32,385 bases of DNA from an uncultured Pelagibacteraceae bacterium (GCA_902594395.1 CACJLZ010000007.1:1-32385); one strand, 5' to 3'. Counted from the first letter of the stretch, positions 9,389 through 18,142 are shown. Program-made: numbers and translations. Notes: generated from the letters alone by a model not told the origin.

Positions 9389-10455
9389 CTATTAGAAATC
9401 AACCTTTGTCTCAAATAATCGATAGGAACTGCAATTCCATTTAAGTTATAATGCCAATAGGTCCATCCATTACAGCTTTCAGCACCTAAAATTGTAGCTG
9501 CTACTTTATGGATTGAGCCTTCAGTTTGAGCATGTTTTATACTGCCATCAGCCATAATTTTTGCACTGATTTTCTTTTTATTATCAAAAATAGTGGTGCC
9601 TGGTTTAATTATTCCTAATTCAACCAATGATCCAAAAGGAATTCTTGGCTTAGATCTACCATTTTGCAAAGTATCTAAATAATGATCTTCTATAGGTTTT
9701 GCTTTCTTTAATCTTTGTTCGGCAGCTTTATAATAGGTTTTTTTTTTTTCAATTCCATAATAATTTCTACCCAATTTTTTTGCAACTGTTGCTGTTGTTC
9801 CTGATCCTAAAAAAGGGTCTAAAACTAAATCATTTTTGTTTGATGTTGCTAATAAAATTCTGTGAAGTAGAGCCTCAGGTTTTTGAGTAGAATGGACTTT
9901 TTTACCATTCTTTTTTAGTCTTTCAGAACCATTACAAATTGGTAATTCCCAGTTAGATCTCATTTGAAGATCGTCATTTAAACATTTTAAAGATTGATAA
10001 TTAAATGTGTATTTTGATTTTTCAGACTTTGATGCCCAAATTAAAGTTTCGTGGGCGTTCGTAAAACGTGTTCCTCTAAAATTTGGCATGGGGTTTTTTT
10101 TATTCCAGATGACGTCGTTTAAAATCCAAAAACCTAAATTTTGAATAGCTGTCCCAACTCTAAAAATGTTATGGTAACTACCAATTACCCAGATTGCTCC
10201 ATTTTTTTTTAAAATTCTTTTACATTCACTTAACCATGAATAAGTAAATTCATCATACTTTTTAAAATTTTCAAATTGATCCCATTTATCATTTACTGCA
10301 CTTACTTTAGATCTATCTGGTCTTGTTAATTCACTTTTTAATTGTAGGTTGTAAGGAGGGTCAGCAAAAATTAAATCAAAAGTCTCGTCAGGAATTTTTT
10401 TTAGCTCCTGGAGGCTATCTCCGTTAATTAATTTATTTTTAAAATCTAAATTCAT
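9385..10455 (-). CDS. ccrM: Cell-cycle-regulated adenine-N6 DNA methyltransferase, CcrM family (GANTC); start likely MNLDFKNKLINGDS at 10455
   Basis: DLIFADPPYNLQL catalytic motif, DPFLGSGTTATVAKKLGR SAM motif, CcrM-type C-terminal domain (RIPFGSLVELGIIKPGT, HKVAATILGAESCNGWTYWHY). Confidence 0.95.
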   Translation of the reverse strand: MNLDFKNKLINGDSLQELKKIPDETFDLIFADPPYNLQLKSELTRPDRSKVSAVNDKWDQFENFKKYDEFTYSWLSECKRILKKNGAIWVIGSYHNIFRVGTAIQNLGFWILNDVIWNKKNPMPNFRGTRFTNAHETLIWASKSEKSKYTFNYQSLKCLNDDLQMRSNWELPICNGSERLKKNGKKVHSTQKPEALLHRILLATSNKNDLVLDPFLGSGTTATVAKKLGRNYYGIEKKKTYYKAAEQRLKKAKPIEDHYLDTLQNGRSKPRIPFGSLVELGIIKPGTTIFDNKKKISAKIMADGSIKHAQTEGSIHKVAATILGAESCNGWTYWHYNLNGIAVPIDYLRQRLISNS

Positions 10456-10574
10456 TTTGAAATAATAAATTAGACTCCAAAAAGATTCTTGGGTCAACCT
10501 ATGATTGAATTATTTAGACTCGTTTTGTATGACTTACCATGTCGATAACTACATATAGTGTTTTTACGTGAAAA
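10456..10574 (-). promoter_or_regulatory. Candidate ccrM promoter: TTGACC (10497-10492), 17-nt spacer, TCTAAT (10474-10469), with GANTC sites at 10473-10477, 10484-10488 and 10517-10521
   Basis: Reverse complement reads TTGACC-CAAGAATCTTTTTGGAG-TCTAAT upstream of the ccrM ATG; GANTC sites counted by eye. Confidence 0.5.
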
Positions 10575-11135
10575 CTATTTTAATCTATTTATTGGAGAAA
10601 AGCTTTTTCTGTGATGCTTTGTAATCCCTAAAATTTTTATGGCTTTTAAATGTTGACTAGTACCATATCCAAAATTTTTTTGCCAACTGTAGCCTTTAAA
10701 CTTTTTACTTAAATTTGAGATCATTTTATCACGTGTAACTTTAGCAATAATTGATGCTGCAGAAATAGATGGAATTTTTTGGTCACCTTTAATAATAGAT
10801 TTAAGTTTGTAATTTTTTAATTCAGGCAATTTATTTCCATCAATTAATACGAGTGAAGGTTTTTTCTTAAGTTTTTTGATTGCTCTTTTCATTGCTAATA
10901 AACTGGCATTTAAAATATTTAATCGTTCAATTTCTTTCAATGATGCCTTTCCAATTGCCCAAATTGAATTTTTTTTAATATGGCTAAATAAGACTTTGCG
11001 TTTAGAGCTCGATATACTTTTTGAATCTTTTAGTAATTTTGTATTTATAGATTTTTTTAAAATAACTGCAGCTGCATAGACTGGTCCAACCAAACTTCCT
11101 CTACCGACCTCATCAACTCCAGCAATTATTTTCAT
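10575..11135 (-). CDS. rnhB: Ribonuclease HII
   Basis: IIAGVDEVGRGSLVGPVYAAAVIL, SLVLIDGN, SISAASIIAKVTRDKMI. Confidence 0.96.
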   Translation of the reverse strand: MKIIAGVDEVGRGSLVGPVYAAAVILKKSINTKLLKDSKSISSSKRKVLFSHIKKNSIWAIGKASLKEIERLNILNASLLAMKRAIKKLKKKPSLVLIDGNKLPELKNYKLKSIIKGDQKIPSISAASIIAKVTRDKMISNLSKKFKGYSWQKNFGYGTSQHLKAIKILGITKHHRKSFSPINRLK

Positions 11136-11854
11136 TAAATTTTAATATTTAAATCCTCTACTTTTTTTCTTATTTTTTTTAGGTCCTCCCATGAGAATTT
11201 CTTTTTATCTGGATACCTAATTAAATAAGATGGATTAAAAGTGATTATTACAGGAATTGTTTTGTTTCCAATTATGATTTCTTTCCAATTTCCTCTTTCG
11301 TTTGAGATTTGATTACCAAGACCCGTTACTGCCTCCATTGCAGTGGTACCCATCAATATCAAAATTTTAGGATCTATAATTGAAATATGTTCTTTTATAA
11401 AAATTGAATATCGCCTTATCTCTTGAGTAGTTGGCTTTCTATCATTAGGGGGTCTAAAATTTATTGAGTAAGTAGAGTACACTTTCTCTCTTTTAATTTT
11501 AATTGCTAAAAGCATCTTGTTTAAAAGCACGCCAACATCTCCACAAAATGTTTTAGCTTCCAAGTCTTCTTTTTCATCAGGAGCTTCTCCAATTAACATT
11601 ATAGGACTATTTATGTCACCATCTCCCATAACTAGATTTTTAGAATTATTTCTTAAATTACAATCTTCAATTGAATTGATTTTTTTCTTCAGTCTTAATA
11701 TTCTCTCTTCTTTTCCTGTTTTATTTTGAACGCTATTTTCCTTTACAATTTTAAGTCTATTTATTGGTTTATTACTAAATTCAAATTTTGGCTCTACTTT
11801 ATCTAAAAATCTTTGATCATATTTGGCATTTTGATTTAACATCTTTTTAGTCAT
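11135..11854 (-). CDS. Uracil-DNA glycosylase, family-4-like (start likely MTKKMLNQ at 11854)
   Basis: IMLIGEAPDEKEDLEAKTFCGDVGVLLNKML, NFRPPNDRKPT, TFNPSYLIRYPDKK. Confidence 0.85.
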   Translation of the reverse strand: MTKKMLNQNAKYDQRFLDKVEPKFEFSNKPINRLKIVKENSVQNKTGKEERILRLKKKINSIEDCNLRNNSKNLVMGDGDINSPIMLIGEAPDEKEDLEAKTFCGDVGVLLNKMLLAIKIKREKVYSTYSINFRPPNDRKPTTQEIRRYSIFIKEHISIIDPKILILMGTTAMEAVTGLGNQISNERGNWKEIIIGNKTIPVIITFNPSYLIRYPDKKKFSWEDLKKIRKKVEDLNIKI

Positions 11855-11865
11855 AAAGTGCAATT

Positions 11866-13536
11866 ATGTTTGTCAAAAATTTAAAATTTTTATTGATATT
11901 ATTTTTACTTTATCAAAATCCCCTGCATTCTAAAAGTGCTAGTTTTGATGATTTTGACTCCAGAAACTTATCAAAATATTTTTCCGGAATTGTAGCATTT
12001 GAAAATAAAAATAACTCAAAGGCGTTAAACTTTTTTAATACTTCCAAGATTTTATTAAATAAACATGAGCCTTATTTAAAAAGATATGTTTACTCTCTAG
12101 TCTTAGAAAATAAAGTAAATCAAGCTATAAATATTGTTAAACAAAATAAAAATAAATCAGAATTTTTTGAAAAATACTTATTATTAACAATAGACAGTAT
12201 AAGACGAGAGGATTTTTCAAAGGCATTGGATTACATATCTAAGTCTAAAAAATACATTAAACTCAACCGATTTAACTCAGCAATTTTAGATAATTTGAGA
12301 GACTACATTTTTGTATTCAAAGAAAAAAGATTGCCCAATGATATAAAAAATTATGGAAATCTATCAATAATTTCAACAACCTTTCAAAGGTGTTATTTAG
12401 GAGATTCGAAAACCAAAACTTTTTTCTCTAAGCTGGTTGGTAATGACGATGCAGACTTAACTAGGTATACTTTTTTTTACTTAGCATATTTAATTGAAAA
12501 TAACCAAATAGAGGAAGCAAAAAAAATAACTGATAACATTAAATTTATTAATACTTCTTTACTTTTGTCTCAAGGTAAAAACTGGATTGAAAATGGTAAT
12601 GAAAAAAAAATGAAAACTGTTTTTTCATGCAAAAACCACAATGACTTAATAAGTGAATTTTTGTTTCTAATATCTAATTTATATTCCTCTCAAGACGATT
12701 ATATAAAATCTAACTTTTATTTATATTTGTCTAATTATTTAAATCCAAAATTTTATTATAATTTATCATTGCTCTCTGAAAATCAATATTCAAATAAAGA
12801 ATTTAATCACGTCAAAAAAATTTTGCGAGAATTTAAAAAAGAAGATGATTTTTATTATTGGTATAGATTAAAAAAAGAGGCCCAAATAATCTCACAAGAA
12901 ATTGACCAAAAAGAGTCTTTAAAATTTATTAAGTCTAATTTTAAAAAAATTGAAAAACCAAATGAAAAAATTTTATTTGATATCGCTAATTTTTATAAAA
13001 ATGCAAAAGAATATGAGCTAGCTATAAGATATTACACTAAAGTCTTAGAAATAAGTAGTTATGATTTAGAAATTAAATCGGATTTATTTTATAGAAGAGG
13101 AGCAAGTAATGAACGAATGGGAAATTATGAAGAAGCTGATAGAGATATGCTTTTATCTTTAGAAATTGATCCTGATGATGCGTATGTTCTTAATTACTTG
13201 GCATACTCTTGGTTAGAGAGAGATCATAAAATTAAAGAAGCAATGGAAATGTTAGAGAAAGCATATTCTTTAACGGAAAATGATCCTTACATAATAGATT
13301 CAATAGGTTGGGCTTATTTTTTAACAGATGACTATGTAAAAGCAGAGACGTATTTAAAAAGAGCAGTTGAGTTAATGCCAGATGATCCAATAGTAAATGA
13401 TCACTATGGAGATATTCTTTGGAAGTTAGGAAGAAAAATTCAAGCGAGATATTTTTGGAAAAGTGTATCTAAAATGGAAGATGTGAATGAAGAATTATTA
13501 CAAAAAATAAATTTAAAAATTATAAAAGGTCTCTGA
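11866..13536 (+). CDS. TPR-repeat protein with N-terminal signal sequence
   Basis: Hydrophobic N-terminus; C-terminal TPR-like repeats (YELAIRYYTKVLEISSYDLEIKSDLFYRRGASNERMGNYEEADRDMLLSLEIDPDDAYVLNYLAY). Confidence 0.82.
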   Translation: MFVKNLKFLLILFLLYQNPLHSKSASFDDFDSRNLSKYFSGIVAFENKNNSKALNFFNTSKILLNKHEPYLKRYVYSLVLENKVNQAINIVKQNKNKSEFFEKYLLLTIDSIRREDFSKALDYISKSKKYIKLNRFNSAILDNLRDYIFVFKEKRLPNDIKNYGNLSIISTTFQRCYLGDSKTKTFFSKLVGNDDADLTRYTFFYLAYLIENNQIEEAKKITDNIKFINTSLLLSQGKNWIENGNEKKMKTVFSCKNHNDLISEFLFLISNLYSSQDDYIKSNFYLYLSNYLNPKFYYNLSLLSENQYSNKEFNHVKKILREFKKEDDFYYWYRLKKEAQIISQEIDQKESLKFIKSNFKKIEKPNEKILFDIANFYKNAKEYELAIRYYTKVLEISSYDLEIKSDLFYRRGASNERMGNYEEADRDMLLSLEIDPDDAYVLNYLAYSWLERDHKIKEAMEMLEKAYSLTENDPYIIDSIGWAYFLTDDYVKAETYLKRAVELMPDDPIVNDHYGDILWKLGRKIQARYFWKSVSKMEDVNEELLQKINLKIIKGL

Positions 13537-14381
13537 TGAACTATTCCAGAGTAAAGTCATATGCTAAAATTAATTTAGCTCTTAACATCACTGGAAAAAC
13601 GTCTGAATTACATAAAATTGAGAGTATTGTTGGTTTTGTTACACTACATGATGTTATTTTAATTAAAAAAATTCAATCTAAAAAACATATAATTTCATTC
13701 AAAGGGAAATTTTCAAAAAACATTAGCAAAAAAAACACAATTTCAAAATTGTTAGAATTTTTAGAGAAAGAAAAGTTACTTACAAGCCATAAGTTTAAGA
13801 TAAAAGTTAACAAATATATACCATCAAAATCCGGATTAGGAGGCGGGTCCATGAATGCTGCAAATATTTTAAAATTTTTGATTAAGAAAAACTTTATAAA
13901 TCCCAGTAAAGCACAACTAAGTTTAATTTGTAAATCAATAGGTTCAGATGTAGCTCTCGGTCTTAATTCCACTTTTACAATTCTTAAATCTAATAATCAG
14001 ATTAAAGAGTTTAAAAACTGCAAAAAATTTTATGTGCTTATTGCCAAACCTAGTTTTGGATGTTCAACAAAAGATATATATTCAAGTGTTAAAAAATTTA
14101 CAAAACCTAGATTTAATAAACCCTCTAAGAAAATGTTTAACTTTGATTATTTGAAAAAACTCAATAATTCTCTTGAGGTAATTTCCCTGTCTAAGTTTCC
14201 CAAATTAAAAAATATCAAACATTTTCTTGAAAAATCTTCAAATGAGAGTTTTGTAAGAATGACAGGATCAGGTTCAGCTATTGTCGCATATTTTAAATCC
14301 AAAAAATTATGCGATGATGTTAAAAAAAAGTTTAGTAGAACATATAAAAATTGCTGGTGTAAAGTTGCAAAAACTATATAA
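13536..14381 (+). CDS. ispE: 4-diphosphocytidyl-2-C-methyl-D-erythritol kinase
   Basis: SYAKINLALNITGK, GHMP-kinase motif IPSKSGLGGGSMNAANILKFL, VRMTGSGSAIVAYF. Confidence 0.94.
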   Translation: MNYSRVKSYAKINLALNITGKTSELHKIESIVGFVTLHDVILIKKIQSKKHIISFKGKFSKNISKKNTISKLLEFLEKEKLLTSHKFKIKVNKYIPSKSGLGGGSMNAANILKFLIKKNFINPSKAQLSLICKSIGSDVALGLNSTFTILKSNNQIKEFKNCKKFYVLIAKPSFGCSTKDIYSSVKKFTKPRFNKPSKKMFNFDYLKKLNNSLEVISLSKFPKLKNIKHFLEKSSNESFVRMTGSGSAIVAYFKSKKLCDDVKKKFSRTYKNCWCKVAKTI

Positions 14382-14412
14382 ATTCTTTTTTTTGTGTTAT
14401 ACGAAATTAGAT

Positions 14413-14486
14413 TGGGGCGTAGCCAAGCGGTAAGGCACGGGTTTTTGGTACCTGCATCCTAGGTTCGAATCCTAGCGCCCCAGCCA
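14413..14486 (+). tRNA. tRNA-Gln (anticodon TTG), CCA encoded
   Basis: TGGGGCG acceptor pairs with CGCCCCA; D-arm AGCCAAGCGGTAAGGC; anticodon loop with TTG; T-arm CCTAGGTTCGAATCCTAG; discriminator G then CCA at 14484-14486. Confidence 0.95.
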
Positions 14487-14489
14487 AAT

Positions 14490-15764
14490 ATGAAAAACTT
14501 TTTAAATAAAATCTTCTCGAGCTCAAAAAACCTCTACTCATTTAAAAATAAGATCAAAAAACTTTCATTAACAACACCTGTGAAAAAAATTTTTGAAGCA
14601 ATTAATACTCATTCTTCTGAAAGTGAGATTAGATATGTTGGAGGTTGTTTGAGAAAAATACTGAATAATGAGAAAGTTGACGACATAGATTTAGCAACAA
14701 ATTTAAATCCTTTTGAGGTCTCCGAAATTTTAAAAAAAAATAACATAAATTTTTACGAGTCAGGAATTGAACATGGAACAATTACAGCAATCATAGATGA
14801 TTATAAGTTTGAGATAACATCTTTAAGAGAAGATATTTTTACCGATGGAAGACACGCTAAGGTAAAATTCTCAAAAGATTGGAAAAAAGATGCTGCGAGA
14901 AGGGATTTTACTATTAACTCTATTTATGCTGATTTAGATGGAAATTTATTCGATCCTTATAATGGAAAAAAAGATATTGAAATAGGGCAGGTTAGCTTTA
15001 TTGGTAACCCTGAAAAAAGAATTAAAGAGGATTATTTAAGGATATTGAGATATTTAAGATTTTTTTTAAGTTATTCAAAACAACCCCACAAAGAAGAAAC
15101 AATTAAAGTAATAAAAATTAATATAAATGGTATTTCTATTATATCTAAAGAGAGATTATTAGATGAGTTAAAAAAATTAATAAAATCAAATCAACTAGAA
15201 AAATTATCAAAAGATAAATTCAGTATCGAATTAATATTGCTAATATTTCCAGAGCTGAAGAATATCAAAAGTGTTATTAATGCAATTAAAGTTAAGAAAG
15301 AAATATTTGTTGACTTGGATTTTATATTTATTTTATTTTTAATGATAATAGATGGAACAGATAATTTAGAATATTTTTTATACAAATATAATATTTCAAA
15401 AAAAGATCAAAAAAGAGCTTACGTTATTAATAATTTTTATAATGAGAAGGACGGGTTAAAAACATTAAATGAAGCCAACTTAAATAAAGTTTTATATTAT
15501 GACGGCAAGCAAGCAGTATTGGATATTTTAAATTTTAAAATTATGAAAACAAAGAAAGTAGATAAAAAAATGTTAAGTTTACTAGAATTATATAAGGATA
15601 AGATTGTGCCAAGTCTTCCTGTTGGAGCTTATCTATTAATGACAAGATATAAAATACCAGAGGGAAGACAATTGGGAAGTATGCTGAAATTAATTGAGGA
15701 GGAGTGGGTAAGGAATAATTTTGAAATTTCTGACAAACAAATTGATAATATTGTTAAAGGCTAA
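14490..15764 (+). CDS. CCA tRNA nucleotidyltransferase / poly(A) polymerase family protein
   Basis: RYVGGCLRKILNNEKVDDIDLATNLNP (nucleotidyltransferase GG and DxD), RRDFTINSIYADLDGNLFDPYNGKKDI, RIKEDYLRILRYLRF. Confidence 0.93.
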   Translation: MKNFLNKIFSSSKNLYSFKNKIKKLSLTTPVKKIFEAINTHSSESEIRYVGGCLRKILNNEKVDDIDLATNLNPFEVSEILKKNNINFYESGIEHGTITAIIDDYKFEITSLREDIFTDGRHAKVKFSKDWKKDAARRDFTINSIYADLDGNLFDPYNGKKDIEIGQVSFIGNPEKRIKEDYLRILRYLRFFLSYSKQPHKEETIKVIKININGISIISKERLLDELKKLIKSNQLEKLSKDKFSIELILLIFPELKNIKSVINAIKVKKEIFVDLDFIFILFLMIIDGTDNLEYFLYKYNISKKDQKRAYVINNFYNEKDGLKTLNEANLNKVLYYDGKQAVLDILNFKIMKTKKVDKKMLSLLELYKDKIVPSLPVGAYLLMTRYKIPEGRQLGSMLKLIEEEWVRNNFEISDKQIDNIVKG

Positions 15765-16237
15765 ATATATTTCACGTCTTTAATTTCAAAGTTTTTAATT
15801 CCAGCTGGAGTATTTATTTCTACAAGATCATTTTTATTTTTTCCAATAAGACCTTTTCCTATTGGTGATTGAAAATATAATAATTTTTTTTTTAAGTCTG
15901 CTTCATCTTTTCCAACTATTTTATAATTTATATTTTCGCCAGTATCTAAATTTTCTAGAAATACAGTAGCACCAAAAATTACTTTGCCATCGTTATTTAA
16001 TTTAGTAACATCAATCACGTTTGCTCTTGCTATAATATCATTTATTTCTGTTATTCTGCCTTCGTTATGAGATTGTTCCTCTTTTGCAGCATGATACTCA
16101 GCATTTTCTTTCAAATCTCCATGGGATCTTGCTTCAGCAATTGCAGAAACTATTTGAGGTCTTTTTTTTTCTTTTAAAAAAATTAATTCCTCTTTTAATT
16201 TATTTAATCCATTTAGAGTAATTGGCTCTTTATCCAT
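15761..16237 (-). CDS. greA: Transcription elongation factor GreA (start likely MDKEPITLNG at 16237)
   Basis: RPQIVSAIAEARSHGDLKENAEYHAAKEEQSHNEGRI and SPIGKGLIGKNKNDLVEINTPAG. Confidence 0.96.
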   Translation of the reverse strand: MDKEPITLNGLNKLKEELIFLKEKKRPQIVSAIAEARSHGDLKENAEYHAAKEEQSHNEGRITEINDIIARANVIDVTKLNNDGKVIFGATVFLENLDTGENINYKIVGKDEADLKKKLLYFQSPIGKGLIGKNKNDLVEINTPAGIKNFEIKDVKYI

Positions 16238-16238
16238 T

Positions 16239-17066
16239 TTATCTCCATTTTGCATGGGGAGGTAATGACATTAATATTCCTTCAACATTACCACCTGTTT
16301 GTAATCCAAATTTCGTACCTCTGTCATACAGCAAGTTAAATTCTGCATATCTTCCTCTTTTAATATATTGATTTTCTTTATCTTTAGAAGTCCATTTTTT
16401 TTTAATTTTTTTACTTATAATTTTTTGAAAAATAGACTCAAAGGTAACACCAACATCTCTGACAAATTTAAAATTTTTTTCAAAATTATCTTTTTTATAA
16501 TCAAAAAAAATACCACCTATTCCACGAGGCTCACTTCTATGAGGTAGATAAAAATATTCATCACACCACTTTTTATATTTTTTATAATAATTTTTGTCAT
16601 GTCGATTACACATATCCTTAAGAGTTTTATGAAACGCTTCTTTTTCTTTGTTATCTTTTTTTGATGGCGTAACATCAATACCTCCACCGAACCAATCAAA
16701 AGTTGTACAAATATATCTAGTATTAAAATGCATTGCAGGAATTAAGGGATTTTTCATATGCATCACAACAGATATTCCTGATGCCCAGAACTTAGGATTT
16801 TTTTGAGCACCAGGTATATTTTGTTGAAATTTTTTTGGAAATTTTCCATAAACTTCCGAAAAGTTTACACCTACTTTATCAAAAACTTTTCCATCTTTTA
16901 AAATTCTATATTCACCACCACCTTCATCTTTTTTTAAATTCCTCTTCCATGTAGTCGACTTAAAACTGATCTTGTTTTTTTCAAAATCACTAATAGTTTT
17001 GCAGAACATTTCCTGCAAAGATTTAAACCAATTACTTGTCAATTTTTGTTTAATTTCTAGATCCAT
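16239..17066 (-). CDS. hemF: Oxygen-dependent coproporphyrinogen III oxidase
   Basis: ISVVMHMKNPLIPAMHFNTRYI, WFGGGIDVTP, HRSEPRGIGGIFFDY, GRYAEFNLLYDRGTKFGLQTGGNVEGILMSLPP. Confidence 0.97.
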   Translation of the reverse strand: MDLEIKQKLTSNWFKSLQEMFCKTISDFEKNKISFKSTTWKRNLKKDEGGGEYRILKDGKVFDKVGVNFSEVYGKFPKKFQQNIPGAQKNPKFWASGISVVMHMKNPLIPAMHFNTRYICTTFDWFGGGIDVTPSKKDNKEKEAFHKTLKDMCNRHDKNYYKKYKKWCDEYFYLPHRSEPRGIGGIFFDYKKDNFEKNFKFVRDVGVTFESIFQKIISKKIKKKWTSKDKENQYIKRGRYAEFNLLYDRGTKFGLQTGGNVEGILMSLPPHAKWR

Positions 17067-17540
17067 TTAAATTAATTCATTTTGTTTTAAGCACTCTGCT
17101 AATATTATAGCTACAGAAGTAGAAATATTTAAAGATCGCTTATTATTTTTCATTGGTATCTTTAATCTATGATCTAGCATTTTATGCACATATTCAGGCA
17201 CTCCCGCACTTTCTCTTCCAAATAAAATTGTATCATTTTTTTTAAATTTAAATTCTGTGTATGAGCAAGAGGCTTTTGTTGTCATAAGTATAATTCTTTG
17301 ATTCTGTTTTTCATCAAAAAATTGATCGGAGCCTTTATAATATCTAATCTCTTTTTCATCCATATAATCCATCACAACTCTTTTAAATCTTTTATCATCC
17401 AATAAAAATCCACAAGGCTCTATTATTTCTAATTTTGCCCCCAAACAGGCACAAGTTCTTATGATCGCAGCAGTATTTTGAGGAATATCAGGTTCAAATA
17501 GTGCAATTTTTGGCCCGTCATTAATTAGATTATGTGTCAT
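17067..17540 (-). CDS. trmL: tRNA (cytidine(34)-2'-O)-methyltransferase (SPOUT family)
   Basis: IALFEPDIPQNTAAIIRTCACLGAKLEIIEPCGF, LFGRESAGVPEYV, KIPMKNNKRSLNISTSVAIILAE. Confidence 0.94.
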   Translation of the reverse strand: MTHNLINDGPKIALFEPDIPQNTAAIIRTCACLGAKLEIIEPCGFLLDDKRFKRVVMDYMDEKEIRYYKGSDQFFDEKQNQRIILMTTKASCSYTEFKFKKNDTILFGRESAGVPEYVHKMLDHRLKIPMKNNKRSLNISTSVAIILAECLKQNELI

Positions 17541-17629
17541 TCTATCAGTAGAAAAATAATACTTTTTTATTATATGTAATCATATATTAACTACCTAAAT
17601 CAACATATAGAATTATAAGAACCTATAAA

Positions 17630-18136
17630 GTGGAAAAGAAAACTAAAAGAAGAGATTTTTTATTTACAGCTACTTACGCGGTCGGAGCCGTTGGTGCAGG
17701 TGCAGTGATCTGGCCTATGATTGATCAAATGAACCCAGATGCTTCAGTAAAAGCGTTAGCAAGCACTGAGGTTGATGTGAGCGCAGTCAATCCAGGAAAA
17801 ACCATAACTGTGTTATGGAGAGGAAAGCCAGTTTTTATTAGAAGAAGAACTTCAGAGGAAATAGCTGAAGCTAGATCTGTTAAGTTGGAAGATTTAAAGC
17901 ATCCTGAAAAAGATGAAGATCGTGCAAAAAATCCAGAGTGGCTTGTTATGCTTGGAGTATGTACACACTTAGGCTGCGTGCCTTTAGATCAAAAAGGAGA
18001 TTACAATGGGTGGTTCTGTCCATGTCATGGTTCTCATTATGATACTTCAGGAAGAATTAGAAAAGGTCCAGCACCAACAAATATGGAAATTCCTGAATAT
18101 AAATTTGTTGATGCTAACACAATTAAGATTGGATAA
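17630..18136 (+). CDS. petA: Ubiquinol-cytochrome c reductase Rieske iron-sulfur subunit (GTG start)
   Basis: [28 protein letters not shown] [2Fe-2S] boxes; TAT-like RRDFLF N-terminus. Confidence 0.97.
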   Translation: MEKKTKRRDFLFTATYAVGAVGAGAVIWPMIDQMNPDASVKALASTEVDVSAVNPGKTITVLWRGKPVFIRRRTSEEIAEARSVKLEDLKHPEKDEDRAKNPEWLVMLGVCTHLGCVPLDQKGDYNGWFCPCHGSHYDTSGRIRKGPAPTNMEIPEYKFVDANTIKIG

Positions 18137-18142
18137 TTTTTT

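Noticed and set aside
10498-10574. Possible small RNA or riboswitch in the rnhB-ccrM gap
   Set aside because: No convincing stem-loop or known riboswitch core by eye; the promoter/GANTC reading explains the region better.
13673-13972. Minus-strand ORF opposite ispE
   Set aside because: Wholly inside ispE, no recognisable domain. Similarly 15191..15385, 16517..16699, 26128..26328, 28803..29006 and 29457..29651.
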